The notes under the pieces are model-generated. The model saw nothing but the letters and a program-made list of their open reading frames with translations. It made no database searches and was not told the origin of the DNA. Shown piece after piece: positions 46,495-57,520 of a stretch of DNA of 64,000 nucleotides. The first letter of the stretch is position 1, and every line of letters begins with the position of its first letter. This DNA is from Panax quinquefolius (lineage: Eukaryota > Streptophyta > Magnoliopsida > Apiales > Araliaceae), in NCBI GenBank assembly GCA_020205615.1, contig CM035167.1, positions 136,476,568-136,540,567 on the forward strand. Direction: 5' to 3'. The position numbers were made by a program, and so were the translations under genes.

Positions 46495-46549
<55 letters not shown>
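46119..46549. mobile_element. Fold-back element E4 (copy of E2) with CT/TA tail
   Basis: 46119-46492 repeats the E2 arms: AAACAACTAAAAAAATTTAA..CATAATAAAGTGTTTTGGGT, then CCAAATCACATTCAAAACAT..TTTTAGTTGTTTTAAAA. It is bounded on the left by TA (46070-46118) and on the right by CT (46493-46520) then TA (to 46549). A T-rich run lies near 46166-46185. Confidence 0.7.
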
Positions 46550-46551
<2 letters not shown>

Positions 46552-48136
46552 GCACTTTAAATTTAATTATTAAGATTTAGAAAATTGTTATTTTTTATAA
46601 AAAAATTAATATTTCCATGAACTTACTCATATATATCAATATAAACCCTATTTATTACTCATAAGGAGAATTTTGTAAAATCACCAATTCTCTTATAGAA
46701 ATATAAATTTTCATTATTTATTATAACATAAATTTACTTAATTTTAAATTTTTTATTGGAGCAAATTAATCGATTCTAGATAAATAGGTAATCCATTCTT
46801 TTAAATTAGATACAACTCTTTTTTATCCATTTTATTTGAAAAGATATATTTTTATTTTTAAATTATTTTAACATAATATTATTTTTATTTTATAAAATTA
46901 AATATTATTATGTCACCATAAATATACTATAATTAATAATAAAATTAATTGTTTTTTAATAGTCATGATTTTTAATTATACCTAACTATAACCATAGTAT
47001 ATGTCGTTTTAGAATAATGTACATTAAATATAATATTAATTGTCAATTATACCCTTAAATTCATATAATTATTATACTTATCAAATACTTTCTCTTATCT
47101 CGTAATATTTTCCTATGAAGAATACTTTTGGAAAGATAACAGTTAATTTTCTTAGATCAAAAATTACATGCGGACATAAAAATTAGGCATAATTGTATTT
47201 AAATTTTACTTATTTGTATTGACCCCAATAATGGATAAAAATATAAATAAATAAAATTTAAATACACTCATATCTAATTTTATATTTAATTTTTTTGTTC
47301 AACTAGGAGAGTTCTTCTTAGATTATATAAGATGATAAGAAATTAAATAAAATAAAATTATATATTAAAGTACTCTGATGCATACGTGTTATGATGTGCG
47401 GGTGGAAATTATTGACTAGTAGATCATATTACTCCTGATACAATATTGACTTAATAATAGTTTTACTAAAATTTACTGCTATTATATTATATATCCACTG
47501 CCTTCAAAACAGAAACGTTAGATAAAGTTTTAAATATTTTGGTCATATTTTCATTAATCTCAATCATAAATTCCTATTAAAACAATTCATTTCAAAATTA
47601 AATTTCAATTGCATTAATTATAAGTTCAATAATACTATTATACTATTTTATTCCATATTAATTGATTTTTTAAAATCAACTTAAGAGGCAAATTGTATCT
47701 AATTTCTTATGAACAATGATATAAAAATTAGTTTTAAAATGATTAATTTAACCAAAAAATATCAAAATTAGACTTTTAATTTGAGATAAAGGGAGTATTA
47801 AACTTGTTATTGAAAATCAGAGATTTTGATTTGAAAATTTGTATTCTCAGAACCAACTTTTACACGAAACTTCTTTCATTTCATGTCACATTCTAAATTT
47901 AAATTTTCCTAAATTAATAAGATCGAATCGAAGTCAAATAAGGCTTCTATTTTTTTGTAATATAAAAAGGGTTTATTTTAAAATAAATACATGAATAGTT
48001 TATAAGAGTATTGTAATCTGAAAATATAATCATTAGATGAAATAATATTAATGTCGACATATCCTATTAAAAATCTAAAATGAGTACCTAGCACATGTAT
48101 CATGTCATGTTCTTATGAAAAAAATAATACTCGATG
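46550..48136. other. AT-rich intergenic DNA, no gene
   Basis: About 1.6 kb of very AT-rich DNA with no ORF worth calling. A possible Stowaway-like right end (GAGATAAAGGGAGTA) lies near 47783-47797; its partner was not found. Confidence 0.5.
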
Positions 48137-48405
48137 GTATATATATATATATACAGATTCGGATCTTAAAATTTACATACTTATCCAACTCATAGAAACT
48201 TTTCCTTAATGGCTTGTTGATTAATATACAACTGTCGTCTATACTTTTAGCTGACGGACGACACATATAGCGTCACTAAAAGTATAAACCAGCAGTTGTA
48301 TGATCGAACCGTCGCTTAATTCACATCGTTAAAGGGGTGAAAGTTTCGGGTGAGTTAGATAAAGGTGAGATTTAAGATCCGATCACAGATATATATATAT
48401 ATATA
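48137..48405. mobile_element. TA-bounded fold-back element E6 (full-length copy)
   Basis: The body 48154-48388 (235 bp) lies between TA runs 48137-48153 and 48389-48405. Its arms pair over about 100 bp: CGGATCTTAAAATTTACA..ATCCAACTC and CTATACTTTTAGCTGACGG on the left, CGTCACTAAAAGTATA and GAGTTAGATAAAGGTGAGA..TTAAGATCCG on the right. Its right half recurs at 17414-17573. No coding capacity. Confidence 0.75.
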
Positions 48406-48715
48406 AATGAAAATTAATTTTTTATTATTTTTAATATTTTTCATATGTAGGCCCACATATTTCTTTGTCAATTTTTATTAACTATATATATGGTAGTATA
48501 TACGAAAATATCAAAAAATAATGTAGAAATATAAACTTCTTATATATATATAGACTATCATTTGTTTGGCAAAAAAAAAAAACAATACGTATTGAAGTTA
48601 TTGAAACTGTTTAAAATCTTTGTTAATAATGTCCATTGAAATCTCACGTGGAAAAATAATAATTGTGTTGCATGATAGAAGTGTATTGAATATTTATTAA
48701 TGATTGAATTTTATA

Positions 48716-48863
48716 GATCTGGTTATCATGAAGTTAATTTTATGATAAATTGGTCAATTGACCAATCTAGTGCTGACATACAAGAAGAGAGATCACATTC
48801 GAACTTACATATCGATACTATATTAGTCAATTGACCAAAATTAATTTCATTCTAACCGGTCCC
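48716..48863. mobile_element. Mutator-type MITE, copy B, TSD GAATTTTATA
   Basis: 148 bp with inverted arms (GGTTATCATGAAGTTAATTT, TTGGTCAATTGACCAA, GTGCTGACAT on the left; AGTCAATTGACCAA, AATTAATTTCATTCTAACC on the right). GAATTTTATA is repeated exactly on both sides (48706-48715 and 48864-48873). A duplication of 9-10 bp points to the Mutator superfamily. Confidence 0.88.
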
Positions 48864-48873
48864 GAATTTTATA

Positions 48874-49714
48874 CTATCAGGATTCAGGAGCGATGATGAT
48901 GCTTTTTTCCAAAAGGGGAGAGACCCTTAGAACACCAACGTAGACTCTTGGAGAAACAACTTTCTTATCTTTTTGGGTTCATATAAATTTAATAATATAT
49001 TGTTCAAGTAGTTTATTCTTTGAACAAGTACCCCAAAAAGTACTTTTTGCTTGCTTCTCTGTTCCAACCAACTTAATAATTAATCTCAGGAAAAAAAATA
49101 ATTTTATAATTTTATCCTCTTTTTTAATAATATGCGTAAAAAATTAATCATTAAGAAACGAAATGGATTAAATCCAAATTTAAGTAAGGTAGACAGTCCC
49201 TTTACATATTATAAATAAATAAAATCCCCAGCTCAGCTATTTGGAGCAGTTGGATATATGTCCATGGACGGACATCACACCACTGGCTTTATTAATTGGG
49301 GAAATTAAATCAGACGACTTTAAAAATCACTATTAATAATCTCAATTTGGAGTTTTAGAATTTTATAAACTGACTCTAAAAAAATTAAAATGTATATTTA
49401 ATTTTAGAACGGATAGAGTATAAAGTTGTGAGATGGAGGAGTTTGGATTCTCTCTATGTAGACAATTGCAGATATACTAATTGGATGCACAGTGCGAGAT
49501 GCGACATGTTTAAGATGATTGTTTATTTTTCTACTTAGATTATGAAAGTTTGTAATTAGAATTCATTTATATTTTAAGTGAGTTGAATCGAATTTTTAAT
49601 CGAAAAGAAGCGAATCGATCCCAATCTGTTTGTTCTCATTATGCGAACTTTACTCTCGTCTTAGGATGAAAAACAAAAAGGAAAGGAAAAATGTAGCTCC
49701 TGCGCACAAGTCAT
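48874..49714. other. AT-rich intergenic DNA, no gene
   Basis: No ORF or structured repeat was recognised, apart from a weak Stowaway-like end (ACGGATAGAGTA) near 49409-49421. Confidence 0.5.
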
Positions 49715-50025
49715 TAAAGCTGTAAAATGAACAAAAAATTCGGGTTCTATTCGTACTTGCTAGACTCAAAATATAAATGAGTCAAATATGAACAAATTTT
49801 AAAGTTCGATAAACTGTTCGAACATGCTCAAATTATAATTTTCTAATGATACTCGGATCATATTCGTTCGAAAAGTTTAAACTGTTCGGGCTCGATTCGA
49901 GATCGTGATCGACTCAATAACTAAATGACCCTCAATTAAATCTTATTTTATACTCAATAAATTTTGTAAATAAAATTTTTGCAACTCAATACTCGGTTCG
50001 ACTCAATTCATTTACACCCTTACAC
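49715..50025 (+). repeat. Dispersed repeat, copy 1 (probable hAT-type non-autonomous)
   Basis: About 310 bp matching the reverse complement of 51421-51778: TAAATGAGTCAAATATGA, AAATTATAATTTTCTA, TGATACTCGGATCATAT, TTATTTTATACTC.ATAAATTTT, CAACTCAATACTCGG. The ends TGTAAAATGAAC and TTCATTTACACCC are roughly inverted, as in hAT-like plant repeats. No flanking duplication was resolved. Confidence 0.65.
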
Positions 50026-50030
50026 GTGAT

Positions 50031-50789
50031 TAAAAATCTGGTCAGCAAGACATCATTTGGCTTTGGAGAGGGAGGATAAAGTAGAGAACAAAAAGCTGAA
50101 AGAATTGCACAGGGACAGGTAATTAATTAATAAGAACATGCAGTTCTGAATTTTATAATGATAAAAAAAAAATGCAGAAAGGAGAAGAAAAAGACAAGAT
50201 GCAGCGCTGTAAAGCTCAATTGAAATCTCTAATTCCTACCATAATGTCTCACTTTTTCTCACCACTTCTTCAGGGTACTAGTAAATATTTTTAAATAATT
50301 TACAATATTTATTATTATATTGGCTAAAATTAAAATAATTTATGTTAAATTTGAATTTAAAAATATTTTAAATTAATTTTAATAACTCAATAATAATATT
50401 AAATTTTAAAATGAATGAAGTAGTACACGTGGTGCAGAAAAAAAGAAAGAGAAATGATACACTATGGCATAAACCCCCAAGTCCAAACCAAAGCATGACA
50501 ATTTGTTCACCTCGGTCCTGGCCCATCGTTTCATTATTTCTACATTACTTTATTGTTATATTCATTGGGCTCTTAAAAGCTGGTGAAGGCCCATATCATT
50601 TGTATCAGCCCTTTGCCCTTGATATCATGCAAAATTAATTAAGAACAGAAAATGCCTTGATATTGGTAGCCTGGTATGTCTTTTTATATATACCATGTAA
50701 TTTAACAAAATAAGAATTAGATCTGTTTAATCATTTATTATCATACAAACGATGAGTATTATTTAATTCTTTCTCACAAATTAGTTGCC
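50031..50789. other. Intergenic, no supported gene
   Basis: AT-rich. A 75-codon frame at 50411-50638 has no conserved motif and no gene context, so I do not call it. Confidence 0.5.
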
Positions 50790-50797
50790 CCAATATT

Positions 50798-51294
50798 CGA
50801 GGGCCGTACTCGAGTTTTGAAGGCCTAAAGCTAGACAACAAAAAATGGCGGCACTGCGAATTCTTTATTAAAACGTCATATAAAAAAAAGGAAGAACTTT
50901 TTTGAACAAAAGAGCATTAATACGAAAGAATATCAAATATAATAACCGACTATTTCAATATTTCCAAAGCATCATTTAGATATCACATTATCACTAAGTC
51001 AAAAAAATAATTATACCAAATAGGGCCTCCTTTATTAAGAATCTAACACTATTCCCAAACAATTAAAAAAAACCCAAAAAACTGAATCTAGGTACATAAT
51101 AATTAAATTGTTTTGTACAAATTATATGCTTTAAATATGTAGAATATTACAATAATCAGTATATGTAGAATATTACATATTGATTATTTGCTTTAATATT
51201 TAAGTAATAAAAGGAAGAGAATATTTAAGGGGGCCCTAAAATTTTTTGGGCCTAAAGTCCGGGCACCTTGGGCTTTAGCCCAGGGCCGATACTA
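50798..51294. mobile_element. hAT-type non-autonomous element, TSD CCAATATT
   Basis: A 497-bp element flanked by an exact 8-bp duplication CCAATATT (50790-50797 and 51295-51302), the length typical of hAT transposons. The left end starts CGAGGGCCGTACTCGAG..GAAGGCCTAAAGC. The right end reads GGGCCTAAAGTCCGGGCACC and GGCTTTAGCCCAGGGCCG, a widespread plant hAT-end composition. The terminal repeats are imperfect. The AT-rich interior has no transposase. Confidence 0.75.
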
Positions 51295-51420
51295 CCAATA
51301 TTCTTAATTATATATTAGAAAATGAGTAATGCGTTTGTCCTCGAGGGATTAATTAAAGTGTTTTTTATATGATTTTTAAGACAAAAAAAATATAATTCTA
51401 TTGCATTTCTTAGACTCAGT

Positions 51421-51778
51421 TTTTTTCAACGAACCGAGTCGATCCGAGTATTGAGTTGTTCAAATTTGGTTCATAAAATTTATCGAGTATAAAATAAGGT
51501 TTGATTGAAGTTCATTTAGCTACCGAGTCAAGCACGATTCTGAATCGAGCCCGAACTGTGAGAAGATTATAATTTGATCCGAATCGAGCACGATTTCCAA
51601 CGAATATATATGATCCGAGTATCAATAGAAAATTATAATTTGAGAATGTTCGAGTAATGTTTTAAAATGTGCTCATATTTGACTCATTTATATTTCGAGT
51701 CGGGCTCGAATCGAACTTTTAATCGAGCGAATATGAATCGGTCGATTTTAACATTTCTTCGTTTCATTTTACCGTCTT
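51421..51778 (-). repeat. Dispersed repeat, copy 2 (inverted relative to copy 1)
   Basis: The reverse complement aligns with 49715-50025. It is longer through extra TCGAGC/CCGAGT-rich segments, for example CCGAATCGAGCACGATT and GAGTCGGGCTCGAATCGA. Confidence 0.65.
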
Positions 51779-52177
51779 AGTAATAGGTGGTGTTTGATTA
51801 GTGTGAAATCAATGAAATAATTTCGTAATGCGATAAGATATTATATAAATTTAATATATTTTTTATTTGGTTCAACGATTACAGGAATTAACTTGTTATG
51901 TTAATTTGAATATTTTTCATTAAGCACATCAATGGATATATTAGCTCATTATATATCCGTAGATTGTAAAAGACAAAACGGTAGTGATTACTATTGAGTT
52001 GATACTTTGACTTGCAATTGACTTTATTTTAATGAACCAAACATAATTTTAAATATAATACAATAATATTACGATTGTCACACACTAATATTAAATACGA
52101 ACAAAATAAATATATAATACTAAATACGAACATAATATAATAATATTACTTGAGTATATATATATTCTATAGTATTA

Positions 52178-52551
52178 CTCCCTCCGTTTCTAAAATTCCG
52201 TTCCTAAAATATTGTCGTTTTAGGAAGTAATTTTTATTCTAAAAAAATTGACGCTTTGAATTTATCAACACACATTAGTAATTTTTCCCCTACTTTACCC
52301 TTATTTAAAGTTTTCTCTTATTTAAAACTTTCTTCTCTTCCCAATGATTATTATTCAATTCAATGCTATAATTCAAGTAATAATTGGTTGAATAAGAAAA
52401 TTAGTTGAATTGAATAAGAAACATTTGGAAAGTAATAATTGGTTGAGACAATTAATAAGGGTAGTATAGTATTTTCGCTATGTATTAGTAATTATATTCT
52501 TTAATTTGTGTGCATTAACCTTAAACGATAATCTTTTAAGAACAAAGAGAG
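52178..52551. mobile_element. Stowaway-type MITE, TSD TA
   Basis: The left end CTCCCTCCGTTTC (52178) and right end AACAAAGAGAG (to 52551) are inverted repeats of the classic Stowaway type, with TA on both sides (52176-52177 and 52552-52553). 374 bp, AT-rich, non-coding. Confidence 0.8.
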
Positions 52552-52808
52552 TACAATAAATTTATATTTTGTGCATAATTATGTCAAAATCAAGAAAGTA
52601 ATGGTGGGCAAGAACTAGGTTCCCCACTTCCCAAAACATAAATTCCCAATATGGTAAAGTCCAAAGCAGAAAACAGGTTATAGAAACGAAACACACACCC
52701 ACCTAATACTAATATCTATTTTTCCTTTCCACGTCTCTATAATTGCTTCTTTTTTTAAAAAAAAATTATTATCTCCTACCAATAAACAGCTTTTCCCCCT
52801 CCCACTCC

Positions 52809-52870
<62 letters not shown>
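52809..52870. repeat. CA/TA compound microsatellite
   Basis: About 14 CA units followed by about 17 TA units. The minus-strand open frame through it (poly Tyr-Ile, Cys-Val) is an artefact. Confidence 0.95.
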
Positions 52871-52872
<2 letters not shown>

Positions 52873-53434
52873 CAATGATTCATAGTCAAAATGAGATGCG
52901 AGTCATCCTTCCAACTCAATCGTAGTCGTCCATTATTTAATTTAATAGAGTAGTAATATAGACCCAATTCGCAAAATAATAATAATAGTAATAATAAGAT
53001 AGAAGCTGATTTGAATTTGAGCGAAAAAAATATAAAAATAATTTAAATTTATTTTAATTAATTTTGACATAAAAATATAAAAGGATTCAGATTCATTCTA
53101 ATTTTTAGTCACCAATAAACAATTACTACCGGTATGAATATATACATGATATGAAATATGAAATGATATTTTGCTGACTTTTTAGAGGATAGCGCTTGTG
53201 GATGTATAGTGAGTGTACTTTAGTGGAAACCAAAAAGGCTATGGGGTAGTTTACAGGTGCCAAATTTGGAAAAAAATCTTAGTGGGAAGATTTTTCCCAA
53301 GTTGTGTTAAATGGTCATTGGTGGATAGCACCATCTACCCTCAATTATTGAGGTGACATACTTTCCATTCAAGTTTATGTGGGCCCATTTTATTCTACAC
53401 TTTTGGACACTTTAAATGGAGAACCTAAAGGTTG
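52871..53434. other. Intergenic, no gene
   Basis: AT-rich DNA without an ORF or a recognised repeat. Confidence 0.5.
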
Positions 53435-53443
53435 ATCATAAAT

Positions 53444-53591
53444 GGAAGTAATTAACATGAAATTTATTTTTGAATAAATTGGTCAATTAATCAATAGAGT
53501 GCAGACACGCAGACAAAATTTTATGCGTGTTAGCATTTTATTGGTCAATTGATCAACTTACCAAAAAATAAATTTCATGCTAACCGGATCC
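53444..53591. mobile_element. Mutator-type MITE, copy C, TSD ATCATAAAT
   Basis: 148 bp, the same length as copy B, with arms AACATGAAATTTATTTTTG / AAAAAATAAATTTCATGC and the inner TTGGTCAATTAATCAATAGA / TATTGGTCAATTGATCAA pair. An exact 9-bp duplication ATCATAAAT flanks it (53435-53443 and 53592-53600). Confidence 0.88.
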
Positions 53592-53641
53592 ATCATAAAT
53601 ACATGCATATATAGTAATCGAATTTCTGTCTACTTTACCCA

Positions 53642-53644
<3 letters not shown>

Positions 53645-53692
<48 letters not shown>

Positions 53693-53839
53693 TTTTCTTC
53701 AAAGAAATTGGAGAAAATAAATAAATTTTATAGCGATAATTTTTTTACGTCGTTATAGCATATGAAAAAATCCATCACTATAAATTTGGTTAGATTTTTA
53801 ATTCACTCCTGCCAGGATTCATTTGGAGAGAAAGTTAAA

Positions 53840-53866
<27 letters not shown>
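53645..53866. repeat. Two TA arrays around a small GTCG-rich repeat
   Basis: TA arrays at 53645-53689 and 53841-53866 enclose about 150 bp containing TATAGCGATAATTTTTTTAC and GTCGTTATAGCATA, related to 18130-18200. The layout repeats that of elements E1-E4 and E6. Confidence 0.65.
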
Positions 53867-53870
<4 letters not shown>

Positions 53871-54095
53871 CTTAAATAATAAAATTCAACAATATCAATT
53901 ATATTTAATGTATTTATTTTTATAAATAATTTTTTAAGTAATAAATTTTAAAATTGTGAATTATATTCAATGTATTTATTTGCATAAATAATTTCTAAAG
54001 TAATAATAGTTAACATTGTCAATTATATTAATTCAATGTATTTATTTGTATAAATAATTTCTTAAGTAATAAAAGTTAACATTGACAATTATTTG
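53864..54095. repeat. Tandem repeat, unit about 62-66 bp, about 3.6 copies
   Basis: Units share ATAAATAATTTCTTAAGTAA, AGTTAACATTG.CAATTATAT and CAATGTATTTATTTGTATAA. Copies begin near 53864, 53922, 53984 and 54050; the last is partial. Confidence 0.75.
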
Positions 54096-54213
54096 ATTAT
54101 TTAAAATTTAAACTCCATATTGTATTACAATTTGATTTAATTAATATAAATTATATTACGAATAAATACATTGAAACTATTTAAATATAAGTATTTAGGA
54201 TGTTCCTCCATGC

Positions 54214-54643
54214 CTATACTCTTAGTAAAGGCAAAAATGCATGTATTTTATCTTTCTTATTAAATAACCAGGGGGCGGGTGAGGCATCTCGCCTCAAGAA
54301 GCTAAGCAGGCGTAACCAGTGTAGGCGACGGAGGCGGAGGTGAGAATGAGGCGGGCCACGGGCGACTACCAGTGCCGAGTCTTGATCGCTCCGAACTTCA
54401 GATGGGGAATTTTGAGTCATGACACTAACACCGCACCTTTGCATTAATCTATCTGCCGACTCGACTTGGACAACCGATAACGACTCAAATGAAAGCGGCA
54501 CCATAAGCTTCTACATGTGGAGACAATGGAGTCGTGGATAGAGAGAGAAAGTAGCGATGATGATGATGTTTTAATGAAATTGAAATTACTATTTAAATAA
54601 AAATAGTTTTTAATTTTAACCCATGCTAAAGCGCATGGCTAAT
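54214..54643 (+). mobile_element. Helitron-like 3' end with a GC-rich inner segment
   Basis: The segment ends in a perfect 6-bp stem hairpin CCATGC-TAAAGC-GCATGG (622-639 of the 54-kb block, i.e. 54622-54639), followed at once by CTAA (54640-54643) and T. This is the CTRR terminus expected for a Helitron inserted at A/T. Upstream, 54265-54520 is clearly GC-richer than its surroundings and is open on the minus strand for 96 codons (54504-54214) without a recognised domain. This could be captured host sequence. The 5' end was not located, so the call depends on the terminus. Confidence 0.5.
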
Positions 54644-54810
54644 TTATTTTATTTAATATAATTAATATTTATACATATTTAAGGTGTTAATTAATGTTTT
54701 GAAAAAAATTAATAAGATTTCCTTATAATAATGATTCAAGTAATAATCATAACACAATAAAAATACAAAAAATAAGGATAAAATACATGGGTGAACCGTG
54801 TACCAAAGAG

Positions 54811-57330
54811 TGTAAAACCCCAACTTTTATAAATAAAGATGAATTTTCTATAAATATTATTTTTGAATATTATGGAATAAATTTGATATAATGTTATAGT
54901 TGTGGGTAATATTTATAAATTTTGCAAAAGTAAGCAAGTTGTTATAAAATATTCGTTTGGTGGGGAATATTCTTTTTGTTTGGGAATATTAAATCGCGAC
55001 GACTACCAATCATTGGTGGACCCCACAACCAAGTATTATCGTAGTTAGAAAATGACAAAATTATCTTTCTATAAAAATAACTTGGCAGAGGTGTTACCGT
55101 TAAAAGCTGTTGAACTACCCTAGTAGTAAAAGAAATAATGAATACAGCGTAGTTGTATAGTAGACACGATATTGATTATTGATCTTACGTTGAAGTCACT
55201 CAATTTATGCTCAATTATTGCTTCTGATAATTAACGCATCATATCTCTTATATTATTGATTCAATTATTGTCAAAGATCATCCGTATAATATGTTATAGT
55301 ATTAAATCAATAATTAAGACGACAAGTTATAAATGATTAATAATTGTTGAGAGATTAAATATGTGTTGATTAAAAATAAAATGATTTGTGGTAATATTTA
55401 TTCAATCCTCGAGGTATATAAAAGAGTCTGTTATGAGACGTTTGTGGTAAGTTTGATTATTTTATGGGGGCCCGTATATGTCATCATCTAAGAGTCTCTT
55501 CGTCGATAGTAATTACCTTCGTGAATAGTAATTATCTTTGTGAATAAGTAATTACCTTCGTGAATAGTAATTACCTTTGTGAATAGTAATTACCTTCGCT
55601 AATAGTAATTACCTTTACCAGACGTCAAACCACTTGGTGTTTTCACATTACTGGTGATCGAACCACTTGTCGTTTTCACATTACAAGGCGTTAAACCACT
55701 TTTCTTTTCACATCACCGATCGTCGAGCCACTTGCCTTTTCACGTGGCGGTCTTAAGCTAGAAATCTTCTATAAATAGAGGCCTAGTGCTTCATTATTTT
55801 TCACTTAATTCATTCAAGTTTATAGAGAGAGAAAGTATAAAAGAAGAAGAGAGAAAGAAGAAGAGTATTTTGTTACTACACTTCCGCAGTATTCAATCTT
55901 CTACTAAAAGTAAGGGGTGTTATTCTTTCTTATTCATGAAGAGAACTATTGTTATTCCATTCGCTTATTATTATTCATTGGAATAACTTTGTATAACGTG
56001 GTTTACCCTATACTTGGTGACATTCTTCTATTATTACATTTGGAACATCACATGCGTGTGTTTTTACAGGACACGGTTCAAATCTTTATTATTATTACAT
56101 TGGAACATCCATGCTCATGTGTTTTACAGGACACAGTTCCATCTTTATTATTATTACATTGGAACATCACGTCTGTGTGTTTCTGTGGGACACGGTTCCG
56201 TTATTTATTATTCATTGGAATAACACGCCTGTAATGGTCTATCGCATGCATGGTGATTTCTTTTGTTATTCCATTCTTTATTATACCCGGTTGGTTAAAA
56301 CTTTGACTTCTATACTCCATGAAATTAGTGGAATATCCTTGATATTTGCGCTTCATCGAAGATCCTTTCATGAAAATATTCTTCAAGATTCTTGAATTTT
56401 ACTCTACAAAGCGATATCGTGTTGTGAGTTTGGATGTTATTGGTTCTAGATAAATTAATTCTTGAACTTGTTTTATTGAATTCTTATATCATTGCCATCA
56501 TCCTCATGTTTATATTATGTTGAAAGTCATACGTGGCTTGTGTAGTGCATAGATGGACTTGGTATGATTATGACCAGAGACTATTCGATTGTGTCATGGT
56601 AGTAATGTTACAAATGATGTGGTAAAAATCCTCGGTGGCGTAGTGCATTGATGGATGAGTTGTTGGCATGATCATGACCATTAATGAATACACAAATATT
56701 CTTGGCCCGTAGTGCATGAATAATTGTGGTCGTGAAACTAAAGAATATCATGGTCAGTAGTAGTGCGAGGGTGATTCGATGATGTGGAATATTTATTAAA
56801 GGCGAGTCTCAAATTTATAAATGATGATGAAAAACCTTTTAAATCATAAAAGATAGTAGATTTTATTTTCTACTTGACTCTTTTAATGGATTCTTTGGTT
56901 TACCGTAGTTAAACTTGATGTTCATTATATTTTATCGGTTTTTAACATTTGAGGCTAATGATAATTTATTACGCATTATCTTAGTCATAATATTTCTTCT
57001 TGAGCTAGTTGAGCTCACCCTTTCTTTCAACCACTTTCTCTTGAAATGAGAATATAAATTTGAGACGAGTGGGAGAGCGGAGTAATGGTCTCAGAGGATA
57101 GCATTAGTAGTCCTCACTATTATCCGTGAAATAGTGTGAAAATAATTGTAATGAGGACTCCTTTTGAGTTTGTATAATATCTAGTAGACAATATTTGTAT
57201 TCAAACTCACGATTTTTTTTGTCGTATTGTACACGGCAGTTATATTAGTAAGTTGTATTTAAAATTACATGTACCATGTATCCGACTACCCAAGATGGGT
57301 GATGTATACCTAATTTTGGGGGCATACGCG
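54811..57330 (+). repeat. Gypsy 5' LTR copy L5
   Basis: An LTR of about 2.52 kb starting TGTAAAACCCCAAC and followed by a damaged primer-binding site (TGGTATTAGAAGC, about 57333). It matches 4225-6766 throughout, including the central U3 region, and ends near GGGGGCATACGCG (degenerate for the usual CGTCACA). It is the 5' LTR for the gag fragment at 57521-58566. Confidence 0.87.
55500..55779 (+). promoter_or_regulatory. U3 repeat array and TATA box of LTR L5
   Basis: Six units of about 20 bp with core AATAGTAATTACCTTCGTG (55500-55618), then four units of about 32-36 bp with core CCACTTGTCGTTTTCACAT (55619-55745). A good TATA box CTATAAATAGA follows at 55769-55779. Copy 4225-6766 has only about three of the 20-bp units, so the array varies in number. 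Confidence 0.6.
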
Positions 57331-57520
57331 GTTGGTATTAGAAGCTTAGGATATGATCCTCGGCTAAGATGTGAGAATAGTACTAGGAGGGGGAGGCAGG
57401 GAATACCTTCGTTAGTATGACCTACCTAAGTTTATGTGTTATTTTATTGGTTGGTCAGAATATATAGGATAATATGTTACATGTCAATTAACCTTTTGTT
57501 TTGTGGCGATGATCTCGAAA

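Noticed and set aside
50411..50638. 75-codon ORF as a small gene
   Set aside because: No start context, domain, neighbours or conserved pattern; expected by chance in this length of DNA.
54214..54504. 96-codon GC-rich minus-strand ORF as a host gene
   Set aside because: No domain recognised, and it lies just inside a Helitron-like terminus; more likely captured or chance sequence.
55500..55745. Regularly spaced short repeats resembling a CRISPR array
   Set aside because: The units are directly adjacent without unique spacers, are AT-rich and lie in an LTR U3 in a plant genome.
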